DNA of 64,000 nt, from contig NZ_CP083239.1 of the NCBI RefSeq assembly GCF_022836935.1, positions 1,367,501 to 1,431,500 of the forward strand. Direction: 5' to 3'. Positions 62,881 through 64,000 of this stretch are shown here, piece by piece (position 1 is the stretch's first letter; each line of letters begins with the position of its first letter). The DNA is from Ancylobacter polymorphus (GTDB lineage Bacteria > Pseudomonadota > Alphaproteobacteria > Rhizobiales > Xanthobacteraceae). The notes beneath the pieces were generated by a model. That model had not been told where the DNA came from. It searched no databases and was given only the letters and a program-made list of their open reading frames with translations. The position numbers were made by a program, and so were the translations under genes.

Positions 62881-64000
62881 GTGGGGACAAAAGGCGGGCG
62901 ATCGGCGGCGAAAACCCACTTCCGGCGGCGTTCTGGTGACCGGACGGGACGGACCGGGAGGCGCCTTGCGGCTCTGCTCACCTTGGGCTGTGCCTCGCTC
63001 GCCGCCGCGCCGGCGGGCGCGATCTATCTCAACGACGTGGATGCCGAGGCCGTCGGAGGGGTGCAGAACTGGTACGACAGCGAAAACCAGTTTTCCAATG
63101 TCGTCGCGGTCTCGATTGACGGCCTCTCGCATTGTTCCGGCACGCTCATCAATTCCCGCACCGTGCTCACCGCCGGCCACTGCGCGCTGAGCGACGTGAC
63201 AGGCGTGGTGCTCAGCTGGTTCGATGAGGTTGAGGTCCGCTTTTCCCCCGACTCGACACAGCCGACTGCCAATGACCGCGCCCTCAGCGGTGTCGCGGTC
63301 AATCCTGCCTATGCTCCCGCCGGCTATCCCTATAATGACGTCGCGCTGATCTCGCTGGCCCGGCCGGTATCCGAGGTTGCGCCGGTGACGCTGGCCACCT
63401 CGCCCGACCAGTTGCCCGGCATCGGCGAGTTAGTCTGGGTGGCCGGCTATGGTGAGATCGGAACCGGCACCCAGAGCAATCTCGGCTATGACGACCGCCG
63501 CCGCGCCGTGACCAATACACTGGGCGAGATTGAGCCGCTGCCGGATGGCGGCTATCTGCTCAACCTCCAGTTTCGCGACCCGCTGAACCCGGACGATCCG
63601 AACTACTTCAATCTCGACGCTCCGGTTCCGGCCTGGCAGGGCATCACCGCGGCGGGTGACAGCGGCGGACCGCTGTTCATGGTCGGGTCGGATGGCGGGT
63701 TGATCCAGATCGGCGTAACCTCGACAGGAGGGATCCTGGACCCGGACAACCCCGATCAGTACGTCTACACCTATGGAACCTTCGCCACCTATGGCGCCGT
63801 TGCCGACCATGCGGACTGGCTCGCCGCCGCCAACCCGCTGCGCACCACCACCGCCGCCGCTGGCGCCTTCGCCTGGAGCGAGGCGGCCCGCTGGACCGAC
63901 ACGCTCGGCCGCCACGAGACGCCGGACAATGCGGATGGCGCCTTCGCCGGCTATGGAACGCTCGGCCGCTATTATGAGGTAGTGCTCGCGCAGCCTTCGC
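62881..64000 (+). CDS. Secreted trypsin-like serine protease, 3' end outside window (possible autotransporter)
   Basis: An open frame from GTG 62881 that runs off the right edge (>373 residues). A strong GGGGAGG site lies just upstream. A Sec signal (RRLAALLTLGCASLAAAPAGA) is followed by an S1 peptidase domain with the triad His in LTAGHC, Asp in YNDVALI and Ser in AGDSGGPLF. After ~310 the sequence GAFAWSEAARWTDTLGRH resembles passenger repeats of autotransporters, so a C-terminal beta-barrel may follow beyond the window. The N-region before the signal is unusually long (about 30 residues). Confidence 0.85.
   Translation, partial: MGTKGGRSAAKTHFRRRSGDRTGRTGRRLAALLTLGCASLAAAPAGAIYLNDVDAEAVGGVQNWYDSENQFSNVVAVSIDGLSHCSGTLINSRTVLTAGHCALSDVTGVVLSWFDEVEVRFSPDSTQPTANDRALSGVAVNPAYAPAGYPYNDVALISLARPVSEVAPVTLATSPDQLPGIGELVWVAGYGEIGTGTQSNLGYDDRRRAVTNTLGEIEPLPDGGYLLNLQFRDPLNPDDPNYFNLDAPVPAWQGITAAGDSGGPLFMVGSDGGLIQIGVTSTGGILDPDNPDQYVYTYGTFATYGAVADHADWLAAANPLRTTTAAAGAFAWSEAARWTDTLGRHETPDNADGAFAGYGTLGRYYEVVLAQPS

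Overview
The window (about 69% GC by eye) looks like a chromosome segment of an alphaproteobacterium, most likely a member of the Hyphomicrobiales of Xanthobacteraceae type (Ancylobacter/Starkeya/Xanthobacter-like). The evidence is the alphaproteobacterial 23S 3' end and 5S rRNA, the frmRA-fghA formaldehyde operon, an OhrR-type MarR regulator, and a SigF/NrsF-controlled bufferin operon of the Caulobacter kind. The lineage is an inference from gene content.

Layout. 1-2.3 kb: end of an rRNA operon (23S 3' end, 5S, terminator), an amidase-like gene that has lost metal ligands, remnants of IS630- and IS3-family transposases, and tRNA-Ser(CGA). 3-6.1 kb: an L,D-transpeptidase-like lipoprotein and a GtrA-GT39 fusion glycosyltransferase. 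6.1-8.5 kb: glutathione-dependent formaldehyde detoxification under a FrmR/RcnR-type repressor with a recognisable operator. 8.6-10 kb: a secreted alpha/beta hydrolase divergent from an OhrR/MarR regulator, with twin palindromic operators between them.

10.1-43.6 kb: a roughly 33-kb biosynthetic gene cluster made of two divergent blocks. The rightward block encodes a type II thioesterase, an ABC exporter carrying a cyclic-nucleotide-binding-like domain, a fatty acyl-AMP ligase-ACP, and a 2980-residue KS-AT-ACP-aminotransferase-C-A-T-E megasynthase. The leftward block encodes a PhyH-type dioxygenase, an ABM-domain protein, two NRPSs (C-A-T and C-A-T-E*-C-T-TE), a complete RND tripartite efflux system and a 4'-phosphopantetheinyl transferase. 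Together they predict a short lipopeptide built on a beta-amino fatty acid (iturin/microginin/puwainaphycin logic). The order by C-domain type is FAAL -> PKS/NRPS -> C-A-T -> C-A-T-E*-C-T-TE, with ABC and RND proteins for export across two membranes. This is the main candidate for an undescribed system.

43.6-47.5 kb: a bufferin (RiPP copper-buffering peptide) operon bufA-bufB-bufC-doxX, divergent from sigF-nrsF. Two exact GTAACA-N16-CGAA promoters face away from each other across a perfect 12-bp palindrome, and a 9-bp hairpin separates bufA from bufB.

47.5-55.8 kb: housekeeping and accessory genes (SRPBCC, VOC, BNR-repeat plus MoaD/ThiS pair, YCII plus ECF sigma pair, exonuclease III, cysteine hydrolase, large-subunit catalase, 3-methyladenine glycosylase). 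55.9-62.8 kb: a sugar ABC transporter with a Gfo/Idh/MocA dehydrogenase and a TIM-barrel isomerase, divergent from a LacI regulator and two operators. 62.9-64 kb: a secreted trypsin-like protease running off the end, which may be an autotransporter.

All assignments come from reading motifs by eye. No database search was possible. Adenylation codes and start choices are inferences and are marked as such.
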